NCBI GenBank assembly: GCA_029251405.1
Contig: JAQXDK010000036.1
Location: 35,616 to 99,615, forward strand
Length of the DNA: 64,000 nt
Direction of reading: 5' to 3'
From: Flavobacteriales bacterium
GTDB taxonomy: Bacteria; Bacteroidota; Bacteroidia; Flavobacteriales_D; Parvicellaceae
Part shown: piece after piece, positions 8,403 through 17,189 of the stretch
Numbering within the stretch: position 1 is the stretch's first letter
How the letters are laid out: every line of letters begins with the position of its first letter
The notes under the pieces: model-generated
What the model saw: only the letters and a program-made list of their open reading frames with translations
Told to the model about the DNA's origin: nothing
The model's database searches: none
Program-made: the position numbers and the translations under genes

Positions 8403-8753
8403 ATGAAAATTCAAATCCTTAAATCCAAAATACATCGTGTTAAGGTAACTGGTGCCGATTTAGATTACATTGGAAGTATTACTATAGACAGAGATCTAAT
8501 GGATGCATCTAATTTAATTTCAGGTGAGAAAGTCCAAATCGTAAACATTAACAATGGCGAAAGACTGGAAACATATGTTATTCCAGGAAAAAGAAAAAGT
8601 GGTGAGATTACTTTAAATGGACCTGCTGCTAGAAGAGTTGCAAAAGGAGACATCGTGATTATTATTTCTTATGCAACAATGGATTTTGAAGAGGCAAAAA
8701 CATTTGAACCTTCTGTGATTTTCCCTAATGAGAATAACAACTTACTTCATTAA
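8403..8753 (+). CDS. panD: Aspartate 1-decarboxylase proenzyme
   Basis: PanD makes beta-alanine from L-aspartate for pantothenate and coenzyme A synthesis. The 116-residue product has the self-processing bond in YIGSITID, Gly24-Ser25, exactly at the family position; Ser25 becomes the pyruvoyl cofactor. Other family segments are [12 protein letters not shown] (Tyr58 region), [17 protein letters not shown] and [10 protein letters not shown]. Length is slightly short of E. coli (126) but the core is intact. It stands alone behind its own promoter; panC or panB are not in the window. PanD in many bacteria is matured with helper PanM, which Bacteroidota lack, so self-maturation is expected. Confidence 0.97.
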   Translation: MKIQILKSKIHRVKVTGADLDYIGSITIDRDLMDASNLISGEKVQIVNINNGERLETYVIPGKRKSGEITLNGPAARRVAKGDIVIIISYATMDFEEAKTFEPSVIFPNENNNLLH

Positions 8754-8820
8754 AATACTCAATAACTACTTATATTCGTTAAAAATTAATAAGGAATCAT
8801 AACTACCTTATATTAACTTT

Positions 8821-9819
8821 ATGAAAAGAAGAGATTTTGTCAAAATTGGGGGTCTTGGAGCTACTGCAATAATCATCGAAGGGTGTAACGCATCTGGGAA
8901 ACCTGAAAAAAAAGAAATCTTACCATTAGTTGATTTAAATGAAACAAAAGTTATATCAACATGGAGTTCTGGCTTAAAAGCTAATAAGACTGCCATAAAA
9001 ATTTTGAAAAATAACGGTTCTGCATTAGACGCCATAGAAAAAGGGCTTAATGTCGTAGAATCTGATCCAGAGAATACCAGCGTTGGTGTTGGAGGATTAC
9101 CAGATGCTAACGGAAATGTAACCTTAGATGCCTGTATAATGGACCATAATTTTAATTGTGGTTCTGTCAGCTACATCAAAAACATTGAAAACCCTATATC
9201 GGTTGCCAGAAAAGTAATGGAAGAAACACCACACATTATGTTGAGTGGAAAAGGTGCTTACGAATTTGCTTTGAAGAATGGATTCAGTCATAAAAACCTA
9301 CTGACTGAGAGTTCAAAAAAAAGTTGGGAAGATTGGAAAAAAGAAAATAATTATAAACTTCCTGCAATAAATCATGAAAATCACGACACTATTGCAATGA
9401 TAGCTATGGACCGTAAAGGGAATATGGCTACAGGTTGTACTACCAGCGGATGGGCCTATAAGATGGAAGGAAGAGTTGGGGATTCTCCCATTATTGGATC
9501 TGGTGTTTATTTAGATAACGAAGTAGGCGCTGCTTGTGCAACAGGACTTGGAGAAGCAATTATTAAAATTTGTGGTTCCCATGCAATAGTAGAACTTATG
9601 AGAAATGGGGTAAGTCCGCAACAAGCATGTAAAATAGCAGTTGAAAGAATCAAAAAATCAAATAAAGATTTAAAAGATTTACAAGTAGGCTTTATTGCTA
9701 TGAACAAAAAAGGAGAAATTGGATCTTATAGCTTATATTCAGGTTTCAATTATGCATATCAAGATATCCAAAGATCTAAACTCATCGATAGTCAATATGA
9801 TCTTGATTGGGAAAACTAG
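8821..9819 (+). CDS. Glycosylasparaginase (N4-(beta-N-acetylglucosaminyl)-L-asparaginase), Ntn hydrolase
   Basis: 332 residues. The N-terminus MKRRDFVKIGGLGATAIIIE followed by Gly-Cys22 combines a twin-arginine-like start with a lipobox (IEGC), so it is an exported lipoprotein or Tat substrate. The Ntn-hydrolase fold is clear: TWSSG (47-51), SVGVGGLPDANGNVTLDACI (87-106) and the self-cleavage site HDT with nucleophile Thr190 after Asp189, then MEGRVGDSPIIGSGVYLDNE, which binds substrate, and GLGEAIIK. The segment DASIMD-like LDACIMD and GRVGDSPIIG favour glycosylasparaginase, as known in Elizabethkingia, over plant-type asparaginase. It releases GlcNAc-Asn linkages. It begins a plus-strand group with GH20 and cutC (23-base overlap). 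Confidence 0.92.
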   Translation: MKRRDFVKIGGLGATAIIIEGCNASGKPEKKEILPLVDLNETKVISTWSSGLKANKTAIKILKNNGSALDAIEKGLNVVESDPENTSVGVGGLPDANGNVTLDACIMDHNFNCGSVSYIKNIENPISVARKVMEETPHIMLSGKGAYEFALKNGFSHKNLLTESSKKSWEDWKKENNYKLPAINHENHDTIAMIAMDRKGNMATGCTTSGWAYKMEGRVGDSPIIGSGVYLDNEVGAACATGLGEAIIKICGSHAIVELMRNGVSPQQACKIAVERIKKSNKDLKDLQVGFIAMNKKGEIGSYSLYSGFNYAYQDIQRSKLIDSQYDLDWEN

Positions 9820-12028
9820 ACAGCTAATTCCTGTAATTTTTCTAATTATTATAACTTCTTGTAGCTCATCAAAAAAAAATAATTTAAATGTTTCTATAAT
9901 TCCCAAACCTTCTAAAATGATTTTAGAAGACAAACTTTTCAAGTGTTCTCAATTTATTTACAAAAAAAAATCTGAAATTAACAACAGACTAAATTTACTT
10001 GATAGTAGTATTCAACATTATTATCGAAGTGAAAAAAGTTTTTTTTCTTCGGGAGCAAATCCCAATTTATTCATTGAAATAAAAAAAGACTCATTAGTAG
10101 CTAAAAACTATTACCATTTAAAAGTGGAAAGTGAATCTATTACGTTAACTGGAGATTCCAAGGGAGTGTTCTATGGGCTCCAATCTTTAAGGCAATTAAT
10201 TTATTTAAATAACAAGACCATAGATGAAAATATTAAAATACCATGTGTTGAAATCACAGATAGTAACTTCTTTAGTCACAGAGGAATGTTATTGGATTGT
10301 TGTAGGCATTTTTTCTCGGTTAAAACCATTAAGAAATATATTGATTTACTAGCATTTTATAAAATGAATGTTTTGCACTGGCATTTGACCGAAGATCAAG
10401 GTTGGAGAGTGGAAATCGATCAATACCCAAAATTAAATAGTATTGGTTCCTACAGATTGGATTCAACTGGAAAATATGGTGGCTATTATTCAAAGAAAGA
10501 TATTAGAGAAATCATAAATTATGCTGAAGAAAGATATATAGAGGTAATTCCTGAAATAGAGCTACCTGGACACTCCTCAGCAGCAATTGCTTCATACCCT
10601 TATCTGTCCTGTAAACAAGATCCTATTGATGTTACAACATCTTGGGGTGTTTTTAAAGACATCTATTGCGCAGGAAACGACTCTGTTTTTATTTTTTTAG
10701 AAAATGTTTTAAATGAAATTGTGGAACTTTTTCCAAGTGACCGAATACATATTGGGGGTGATGAAGCTCCCAAGATTAGATGGCAAGAATGTCCGAGATG
10801 TCAAAAAAGAATGAACGAAAATAATTTAACTAATGAAAGTGAGCTTCAAAGTTATTTTATTGAGAGAATTGCTAAAATTTTAAAAATAAAAAATAAAAAA
10901 ACTATTGGTTGGGACGAAATATTAGAAAGTGAAATTGAAGGAGATGTGACTATACAATCTTGGCGTGGGATTTCAGGTGGTGTTCAAGCTGTTAAAGAAG
11001 GGAAAAAAGCAATTATGTCTCCAACTTCTCATTGCTATTTCGATTATAATATTAATTCGATTGATTTAGAAAAAGTATACAACTTCAAACTTTTAGATGA
11101 TAATTTAAATTCACAAGAAAAAAAACTAGTCATCGGAGGAGAATGTAATTTATGGAGTGAGAAAATTCCAAACGAAGAAAAGTTGGATCAACAAGCTTTT
11201 CCAAGATTATTGGCAATGAGTGAAGTATTGTGGTCGTCGGGAAATAAAAATTATTTGCAATTTCAAGAAAGAGTTGAGCATCATTACAACATACTTAATC
11301 AATTAAATGTGAAATACGGTATCGAAGCAATACCTGTCGATATTGAAGTTAAAGCAGATGTGAAAAGTGTTTATGCAAAAGTTTCGTCTAAAATTAAAAA
11401 TCTAAAATTCTTCTATCACTTAAACGATACATTAATAGAAGAGATTAAACAAAATGACAGCATCCATATTACTAAAAATGAGGTTTTATCCGTTCAAGCT
11501 TTTAAAAATAATATTAGGTACGGAAATGAAGCTATTCAAAAAATTGCCGTTCATAAGGGCTTAAGTGGTAGTATCAATTACAGATATCCATATCACCTTA
11601 CATACCAAGCCAGTGGAAAAAAATCCTTAGTAGATGGGAAATTAGGAGGGTTGGATTTTAAAGATGGGAATTGGCAAGGCTTTTATGGAACTAATTTGGA
11701 TGTTTCAATTACTCTCGACACTATTTCCCAAGTAAATAACGTATCTCTAAATTTTTACCAATACATTAATTCTTGGATAGTTTTTCCTAAAAAAATTAAA
11801 TTATTGACTTCTAATGATTTGATAAAATGGAATGAAGTTGGAATAATTAATGATTTTGATGAAATTACAAAAAGAGGTAAACTCATTAAAAGTGCATCTT
11901 TTAAAAATTTAAATCTCAATTCTAAGCACTTAAGATTAGTTGCTGAGAATTTTAAAAGACTTCCAGACTGGCACGAAGCAGCAGGTTCAAATAGTTGGTT
12001 ATTTACGGATGAAATTATGATAGAATGA
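9797..12028 (+). CDS. GH20 beta-N-acetylhexosaminidase lipoprotein with C-terminal F5/8-type domain
   Basis: 743 residues from the ATG at 9797, chosen because it gives a lipoprotein signal with lipobox ITSC (Cys22); a longer frame from 9719 lacks a signal. A GH20b N-terminal domain (about 35-155) precedes the GH20 barrel starting FFSHRGMLLDCCRHFF, with VLHWHLTEDQGWRVEI (192-207), ELPGHSSAAIASYPYLSC and the catalytic pair in HIGGDEAP (Asp322, Glu323). After about 540 comes a beta domain, and the last 140 residues form a discoidin-like domain (DGNWQGFYGTNLDV, INSWIVFPKKI, SNSWLFTDEIMI) also found at the end of the GH92 gene. It removes terminal beta-GlcNAc/GalNAc at the cell surface or periplasm. 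Confidence 0.95.
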   Translation: MILIGKTRQLIPVIFLIIITSCSSSKKNNLNVSIIPKPSKMILEDKLFKCSQFIYKKKSEINNRLNLLDSSIQHYYRSEKSFFSSGANPNLFIEIKKDSLVAKNYYHLKVESESITLTGDSKGVFYGLQSLRQLIYLNNKTIDENIKIPCVEITDSNFFSHRGMLLDCCRHFFSVKTIKKYIDLLAFYKMNVLHWHLTEDQGWRVEIDQYPKLNSIGSYRLDSTGKYGGYYSKKDIREIINYAEERYIEVIPEIELPGHSSAAIASYPYLSCKQDPIDVTTSWGVFKDIYCAGNDSVFIFLENVLNEIVELFPSDRIHIGGDEAPKIRWQECPRCQKRMNENNLTNESELQSYFIERIAKILKIKNKKTIGWDEILESEIEGDVTIQSWRGISGGVQAVKEGKKAIMSPTSHCYFDYNINSIDLEKVYNFKLLDDNLNSQEKKLVIGGECNLWSEKIPNEEKLDQQAFPRLLAMSEVLWSSGNKNYLQFQERVEHHYNILNQLNVKYGIEAIPVDIEVKADVKSVYAKVSSKIKNLKFFYHLNDTLIEEIKQNDSIHITKNEVLSVQAFKNNIRYGNEAIQKIAVHKGLSGSINYRYPYHLTYQASGKKSLVDGKLGGLDFKDGNWQGFYGTNLDVSITLDTISQVNNVSLNFYQYINSWIVFPKKIKLLTSNDLIKWNEVGIINDFDEITKRGKLIKSASFKNLNLNSKHLRLVAENFKRLPDWHEAAGSNSWLFTDEIMIE

Positions 12029-12681
12029 TTTTAGAAGCTTGCGTCTCATCAAAGCAAGGATTAACTCTAGCTAGTAAATTGAAAATCCCTAGAATAGAAT
12101 TGTGTCAAAATCTACAACTTGATGGACTAACCCCTTCAAGTGAACTACAAAAAATAGCAAAAAACACATTTAGAGGTGAAAATTTTGTGATGATAAGACC
12201 GCATGCAAATGGGTTTCATTATAATAAAAAAGATGTTTTAAAAATGATAAAATCAATTCATTTAGCAAAAAAAAATAATGCTAAAGGCGTGGTATTTGGT
12301 GCATTAAAAAATAACAGTATTGATTTTGAGGTAAATGAAGAAATTTTAAAAATCTCAAAAAATTTAGGACTTCTATGTACGTTTCATAAAGCAATAGACA
12401 TTTGTTTTGATATTGAAAAAAGTACCATGCAGTTGTCTGACATGGGATTTGATTGGCTACTAAGCTCAGGTGGAAAGAAAAATGCAGAACAAGGTATTGA
12501 AAACCTCAAGTCTATGGTGAATCTCAAAAATAGAAAAATTAAAATCTTAGCAGGTGGCGGAATTTCTAGTAAAAATTGCAAAAAATTCTCATCGATTGGT
12601 GTAGAGGGAATTCATTTTAGTATTGATAAAAAAATGGATTTAGGATTTAATAAGTTTCAAAAAATTATAAATAATTTATGA
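12025..12681 (+). CDS. cutC: CutC family protein
   Basis: 218 residues, a TIM-barrel protein of the CutC family: MILEACVSSKQGLTLASK... at the N-terminus, RIELCQNLQLDGLTPS, MIRPHANGFHYN and ILAGGGISSKN at the C-terminal phosphate-binding-like turn. The name comes from copper tolerance work in E. coli, but a direct copper role has been doubted and the barrel looks like that of an enzyme. Its ATG overlaps the GH20 stop (ATGA), so it is made with a hexosaminidase and a glycosylasparaginase, which points to a sugar-related reaction on the cytoplasmic side (no signal peptide). It is slightly shorter than E. coli CutC (248). Family certain; function inferred from context only. Confidence 0.9.
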   Translation: MILEACVSSKQGLTLASKLKIPRIELCQNLQLDGLTPSSELQKIAKNTFRGENFVMIRPHANGFHYNKKDVLKMIKSIHLAKKNNAKGVVFGALKNNSIDFEVNEEILKISKNLGLLCTFHKAIDICFDIEKSTMQLSDMGFDWLLSSGGKKNAEQGIENLKSMVNLKNRKIKILAGGGISSKNCKKFSSIGVEGIHFSIDKKMDLGFNKFQKIINNL

Positions 12682-12691
12682 GCTATTTAAT

Positions 12692-12709
12692 AATTACAGA
12701 ATTGTAATT
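12692..12709. terminator. Possible bidirectional hairpin between convergent cutC and GH92 genes
   Basis: A perfect 7-base inverted repeat AATTACA-GAAT-TGTAATT spans the short gap and the last GH92 codons, the right position for a two-way terminator. The stem is AT-rich and T-runs are short, so its strength is doubtful. Confidence 0.3.
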
Positions 12710-15585
12710 TCGTCAAAAAACAACCACGATGTTCCTCCACTTCCCAAATGCCAAGAAGGACATTTCCCATAATTACTAGCCTTTATTTTTATGTATTTTG
12801 CCTTTATAGATTTACTTAATTTTAATTCAAATTGATGAATTAATGATTCTGAAGTATTGTCAGAAATATGATGAATTACTTTTGCTAAAGACTTATAATT
12901 TACACCGTCTACAGACGCTAAATATTCTACTTGTTTAGGAAGCCAAATCCATGATTTAACGTCTTGAATAGCTCCAATATTTAAGTAATTAATAAAGTCC
13001 GTAGATCCTAAGTCCACTACCGATTCAAAATCATCTCCATAAAAGCCTTGCCATCTCCCCGTTAGATAATTATTAGGACCTTTTAAACCATCAACTAATG
13101 CATTATTACCGCCAGCATCGTACTGATTACTGTAATTGGTTTTTAGTTGTATTTCTCTTCTTTGATTAAATTTTAGAAAAAACGCAGACTCGACCTTACT
13201 TACTTTATCCCCTTTTTTAGAATAACATAAAATAGTGTCTGTTTTATTTAAGTAAAAAGGAGACTTGTAAGGCACGTATTGGATATCATCTGTTTTCTTA
13301 TAAAAAATTTGAGTATTTGTTTCTGCTTCAATTTTTAACAATATTGAATCTTTAAAAGTATTAGAGCTAGCAACAACTCTGGGATTTATTAAAATTTTCT
13401 GATTTTCTGATAATTCTGTCAAATAATAATTCTCTTTTGACCATTTCGTATTTGGTTGATTAGTTTTAGAGATGGTCAAAACTCCACCATCAAGTATTTC
13501 ATTTATGTGTAAATAGTTTCTGTCAAGAGTCTTTCCGTTTAGCTGAACGTTTTTTATGTAAATAAAAGATGGATCGTTATTATTGGTCAAAATTTTAAAT
13601 GTTTTACCGTTCTCTAAATTCAAAGTTATCTGCTCAAAATATGGTGTTTGAATAATGTAAAAAGGATCTCCTGGATTAGCATCAAAAAGACCAATTGAAC
13701 TCAGTACATACCATGCAGACATTTGACCACAGTCCTCATTTCCAATAATTCCGCTAGGATTGGTAGTATACATATTATTTAAAATATGATTTACTTTTAA
13801 TTGGGATTTATAAGGTTTTCCAATTGAATTGTATAAATAAGCCATGTAATGACTAGGCTCATTCCCATGAGCATACTGGCCTAAAAGACCTGTAATATCT
13901 GCTTGATTTCTACCCTCTAAGTTGGAGTTAACTGTAAATAACTCATCCAACTTATTCTCAAAGAATTCACGCCCACCATGTAAATCAATGAGTCCCTTAA
14001 TATCGTGTGGAACAAAGAAACTATACTGCCAAGAATTTGCTTCTGTAAAGTTGTAGTTTACTTCAGAAGGAATAAATCCTGTTTTCCAATTTCCGTTGGT
14101 TTTTGGCTGCATTAAACCAGAATTTATGTTGAATAAATTTTTGTAAGATTGGGATCTATTTACATATTCGTATAAAGTATTGGTATCATTAAATAGTTGC
14201 GCCATTTTAAAAATACACCAATCGTTGTAGGAATATTCTAAAGTTTTAGAAACAGATTCTGGCTCTTCAAAAGAAGATATATAGCCCCTATTCTTAAATT
14301 CTGGAATACCTAATTCTTGTCTATTAGAGACTTGTAACATAGCGCTGTAAAGTTCATCATAATTACTGTAATTTACACCTTTTACATAGGCATCCAATAT
14401 AACAGAAACGACATGATAGCCTATCATGCAACCTGTATAATTTGCACACAATTCCCATATGGGCAACTGTCCTCCATTGTTGAATTGGTTTAGAAAAGTA
14501 TTTAAAAATAAACCTGTTTTTTGGCGCTCTATTAAATTAAATAATGGATGTGTTGATCTAAATGTATCCCAAAGTGAAAAAACTGTAAAATTATCCACAG
14601 AATCGTTATGAATAAATCCATCTGTAGATCTATAGTCACCATTAACATCACTGATTGTATTTGGTGCAATCATGGTGTGGTACATAGATGTGTAAAAGAT
14701 TTCTTTTAAAGAATCTCTTTTAGTTGAAATTTCAATTTTTGAAAGTTGTTTATTCCATGAGTTCTGTGCAGCATTTTTAAAATCTTCAAAATTCCAATTT
14801 TCTGCTTCTTTATTTAAGTTGTCTCGGGCATTTGACTCGCTTACAGTAGAAATCCCTACCTTAACCGTCAACGATTTATCTTTTAAATCATCGAATTTTA
14901 AAAATACTTTAGTAGGGTTTTCCGGTTTGTTAAGTGAGTATTTAAAATCTTCAGAAAATTCTAAATAAAAATAAAAGTGTTGTTCATCAGCCCAAGATTT
15001 AGAAATTCTTTTTCCACAAATTGAATTTTCATTAAGAATTTCAAGATTCCAATCTAAAAGGATGTCTCTATGTTCTAAATCAAGTACAACACTTGGAATC
15101 GAGTTTTTTTTATTAAAAGTATACTCATGAATACCTACTCTCTTGGTACTTGTTAGTTTACATTTAATATCGTGCTTATCTAATAACACTTCATAAAAGC
15201 CAGCTTCTGCAATTTCATTTTCTTTTTGAAATTTAGAACTGTAATTTGGAGAGGTTGAATCCTTATGACCTTTATTAAAATTTACCATTCCCATTGTTGG
15301 CATTAATAACAAGTCACAATAATCACCTATCCCTGTTCCGCTTAAATGAGTATGACTAAATCCATAGATAATGGAATCTGAGAAATGGTATCCTGAACAT
15401 CCATCCCAACCTTCAACTCTAGTATCAGGGCTTAACTGAACCATTCCAAAAGGAACAGTTGCACCAGGAAAAGTGTGTCCATGTCCACCAGTTCCAATAA
15501 ATGGGTTGACATACTTGTAAAGAGCATTGGGATTTGAAGAACAACCCAATAGAAAAACAAAAATAAACCACAGTAATTTTTTCAT
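12694..15585 (-). CDS. GH92 alpha-mannosidase lipoprotein with C-terminal F5/8-type domain
   Basis: 963 residues. The signal ends in lipobox LLGC (Cys15). The GH92 N-terminal signature follows at once: YVNPFIGTGGHGHTFPGATV, PFGMVQLSPDTR, then SHTHLSGTGIGDY. Catalytic-domain motifs include NEPSHYMAYLYNSIGKPYKS and the GNEDCGQMSAWYVLSSIGLF segment with the likely acid Glu. GH92 enzymes are calcium-dependent exo-alpha-mannosidases (1,2-, 1,3-, 1,4- or 1,6-linked). About 200 extra residues at the end hold a chitobiase-C-like beta domain (IFYKKTDDIQYVPYKSPFYL) and a discoidin-like domain (TGRWQGFYGDDFES, GGTSWLFFDEITI) homologous to that of the GH20 protein. It is 15 bases downstream of the sugar permease gene on the same strand. 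Linkage specificity cannot be read. Confidence 0.95.
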   Translation of the reverse strand: MKKLLWFIFVFLLGCSSNPNALYKYVNPFIGTGGHGHTFPGATVPFGMVQLSPDTRVEGWDGCSGYHFSDSIIYGFSHTHLSGTGIGDYCDLLLMPTMGMVNFNKGHKDSTSPNYSSKFQKENEIAEAGFYEVLLDKHDIKCKLTSTKRVGIHEYTFNKKNSIPSVVLDLEHRDILLDWNLEILNENSICGKRISKSWADEQHFYFYLEFSEDFKYSLNKPENPTKVFLKFDDLKDKSLTVKVGISTVSESNARDNLNKEAENWNFEDFKNAAQNSWNKQLSKIEISTKRDSLKEIFYTSMYHTMIAPNTISDVNGDYRSTDGFIHNDSVDNFTVFSLWDTFRSTHPLFNLIERQKTGLFLNTFLNQFNNGGQLPIWELCANYTGCMIGYHVVSVILDAYVKGVNYSNYDELYSAMLQVSNRQELGIPEFKNRGYISSFEEPESVSKTLEYSYNDWCIFKMAQLFNDTNTLYEYVNRSQSYKNLFNINSGLMQPKTNGNWKTGFIPSEVNYNFTEANSWQYSFFVPHDIKGLIDLHGGREFFENKLDELFTVNSNLEGRNQADITGLLGQYAHGNEPSHYMAYLYNSIGKPYKSQLKVNHILNNMYTTNPSGIIGNEDCGQMSAWYVLSSIGLFDANPGDPFYIIQTPYFEQITLNLENGKTFKILTNNNDPSFIYIKNVQLNGKTLDRNYLHINEILDGGVLTISKTNQPNTKWSKENYYLTELSENQKILINPRVVASSNTFKDSILLKIEAETNTQIFYKKTDDIQYVPYKSPFYLNKTDTILCYSKKGDKVSKVESAFFLKFNQRREIQLKTNYSNQYDAGGNNALVDGLKGPNNYLTGRWQGFYGDDFESVVDLGSTDFINYLNIGAIQDVKSWIWLPKQVEYLASVDGVNYKSLAKVIHHISDNTSESLIHQFELKLSKSIKAKYIKIKASNYGKCPSWHLGSGGTSWLFFDEITIL

Positions 15586-15600
15586 TCTAAAAAGTTAAAA

Positions 15601-17028
15601 TTAATGTGAAATCACATCTGTGTTAGATGCTAAATCAACACCTTGTTTTTTAAGTGTTCTATTAACTGAAAAAGCAAAGAAAAAAAGATAGGCAAAGCAG
15701 CAAACTCCTACCCAATATGAATGTTGAATGCCTAATAAATTGTCACTAGCTAATGCACCTTGTATCGTTGAAATAAAACCACCTCCCATAATCATCATAA
15801 TTAATAAGCTAGATGCTGTATTTGTTTTATCCTTTAATCCCGCGATTCCAAGTGTGAAAATACAAGGCCATAAGGTACTACAGAATAAACCTACAGTGAT
15901 AAATGCAAAAACACTTACTAGACCCGTAGAAAAAATACCAACAACAAGAGCTATGCTACCGAAAGCTGAGTATATCATTACTTGATTAACAGGGTTACCT
16001 TTACTTGATTTATCAGCAATAATCAACAATACTACAAGAGCTATGTAAGGAAGAAATTGAGACATTTCATTACCCGCAATCCAATTAACAAAAAGAAAAA
16101 TTCCAAATGCAACGAAAGGAAGAACAAAACCCAAAATAGATTTTAAACTTTTAGAAATATTGAAAGCTCCTGCAGCAGACGTCCATCTTCCAATCATAAG
16201 ACTTGCCCAAAATAAAGAAACAAAAGGAGCGACTCCACTTTCTTCTGTACCTAATTCATATTTCATAAATTCTGGTAAGTTACTTGCGGTGGACACTTCT
16301 ACGCCAACGTAAAGAAATATAGCAATCATTCCTAAAACTACTTGAGGATATTTAAGGGTTGCCAGAACATTTCCACCTCCCGATTCATTTTTTTCAGTTA
16401 AGCGATCTGGGACTGATGAAAATTTAAAAACGACAGCTGCAATAACAAAAGCTGCACCTAAAAATAAATAAGGTGTTTGAACTGCTTGTAAATTTAAAGT
16501 GGTGGAACCTGAATTTAAACTTCCAAAAATGGCAAAAGAAACAATCACAGGTCCAATAGTAGTCCCGACATTATTTATTCCTCCAGCTAAACTTAAACGC
16601 ATATTCCCCTTTGAAGGATCGCCCATTTGTATCGCTAATGGATTTGCAGCTATTTGTTGTAAGGAAAAACCAAGACCTACAATAAATAAACCCGAAATAA
16701 GTAATGGAAAAGATTCATTATTTGAGGCAGGAATAAATAAAAGCGTGCCTAATGCGGAAATTAATAGGCCCAATGAAAGACCATTTCTGTATCCAATCAA
16801 ATTAAGAATATCCCTCTTAATTATTGAAGAAATACCAAAATACATAAGTGAACCTACTGTATAGGCAATGTAAAAAGCCAACGATATTAATTGAGATTCA
16901 AATTGACTTAAGCTTAACGCTTTTTTAAAAACAGGAATGAGAATGTCGTTACTTGCTGCCACAAAACCCCAAAAGAAAAAAATGGAAATCAGAGTTGAAA
17001 ATGCGCCAATATTAATTTTTTTGTTCAT
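15601..17028 (-). CDS. Sugar MFS permease (FucP/NagP-like)
   Basis: 475 residues with about 12 hydrophobic helices; belongs to the fucose/glucose-galactose/N-acetylglucosamine branch of the major facilitator superfamily. Marks are FFFWGFVAASNDILIPVFKK near the N-terminus (the F-W-G-F-x-x-x-x-N-D motif), LAFYIAYTVGSLMYFG, GFSLQQIAANPLAIQMGDP and GGINNVGTTIGPVI. It imports a sugar with protons or sodium across the inner membrane. Upstream of the GH92 gene in an apparent two-gene operon and facing a hexosaminidase and glycosylasparaginase, it most likely carries GlcNAc or mannose released from N-glycans, that is a NagP-type role; which sugar is not certain. Confidence 0.9.
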   Translation of the reverse strand: MNKKINIGAFSTLISIFFFWGFVAASNDILIPVFKKALSLSQFESQLISLAFYIAYTVGSLMYFGISSIIKRDILNLIGYRNGLSLGLLISALGTLLFIPASNNESFPLLISGLFIVGLGFSLQQIAANPLAIQMGDPSKGNMRLSLAGGINNVGTTIGPVIVSFAIFGSLNSGSTTLNLQAVQTPYLFLGAAFVIAAVVFKFSSVPDRLTEKNESGGGNVLATLKYPQVVLGMIAIFLYVGVEVSTASNLPEFMKYELGTEESGVAPFVSLFWASLMIGRWTSAAGAFNISKSLKSILGFVLPFVAFGIFLFVNWIAGNEMSQFLPYIALVVLLIIADKSSKGNPVNQVMIYSAFGSIALVVGIFSTGLVSVFAFITVGLFCSTLWPCIFTLGIAGLKDKTNTASSLLIMMIMGGGFISTIQGALASDNLLGIQHSYWVGVCCFAYLFFFAFSVNRTLKKQGVDLASNTDVISH

Positions 17029-17134
17029 AAACTTAAGTTAGTTAAAAAAACCAATATTTACTTCCATCCTCTATCAATTTAACTCACTCTAGCCAATATT
17101 TTTAGCTTTCATTATTTTTTGTTTAATATTTTGA

Positions 17135-17142
17135 TATATTTG
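17135..17142 (+). promoter_or_regulatory. Bacteroidota -7 box (TATATTTG) for the mevalonate operon
   Basis: Exact TAnnTTTG, 47 bases before the HMG-CoA reductase ATG at 17190. Its last base starts the inverted repeat at 17142-17159, so control at transcription start or in the leader is possible. Confidence 0.5.
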
Positions 17143-17159
17143 TTAAACATTTGTTTAAC
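17142..17159. promoter_or_regulatory. Inverted repeat GTTAAAC-ATTT-GTTTAAC
   Basis: Perfect 7-base arms with a 4-base spacer, directly at the expected transcription start of the mevalonate operon and in the 161-base gap shared with the divergent sugar permease gene. It fits a dimeric repressor operator or a weak leader hairpin; no regulator gene adjoins it. Confidence 0.45.
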
Positions 17160-17189
17160 GTAAATACTTATCGTAAATAAAACACTGAA

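Noticed and set aside
9719..9796. Longer start for the GH20 gene
   Set aside because: The extra 26 residues overlap the glycosylasparaginase gene and destroy the lipoprotein signal; the ATG at 9797 gives a good lipobox.
14591..14599. Perfect DnaA box TTATCCACA
   Set aside because: It lies inside the GH92 coding sequence, alone; chance match in AT-rich DNA.
15728..15985. Open frame antisense to the sugar permease
   Set aside because: Proline/isoleucine-rich composition mirrors hydrophobic codons on the other strand; a shadow frame.
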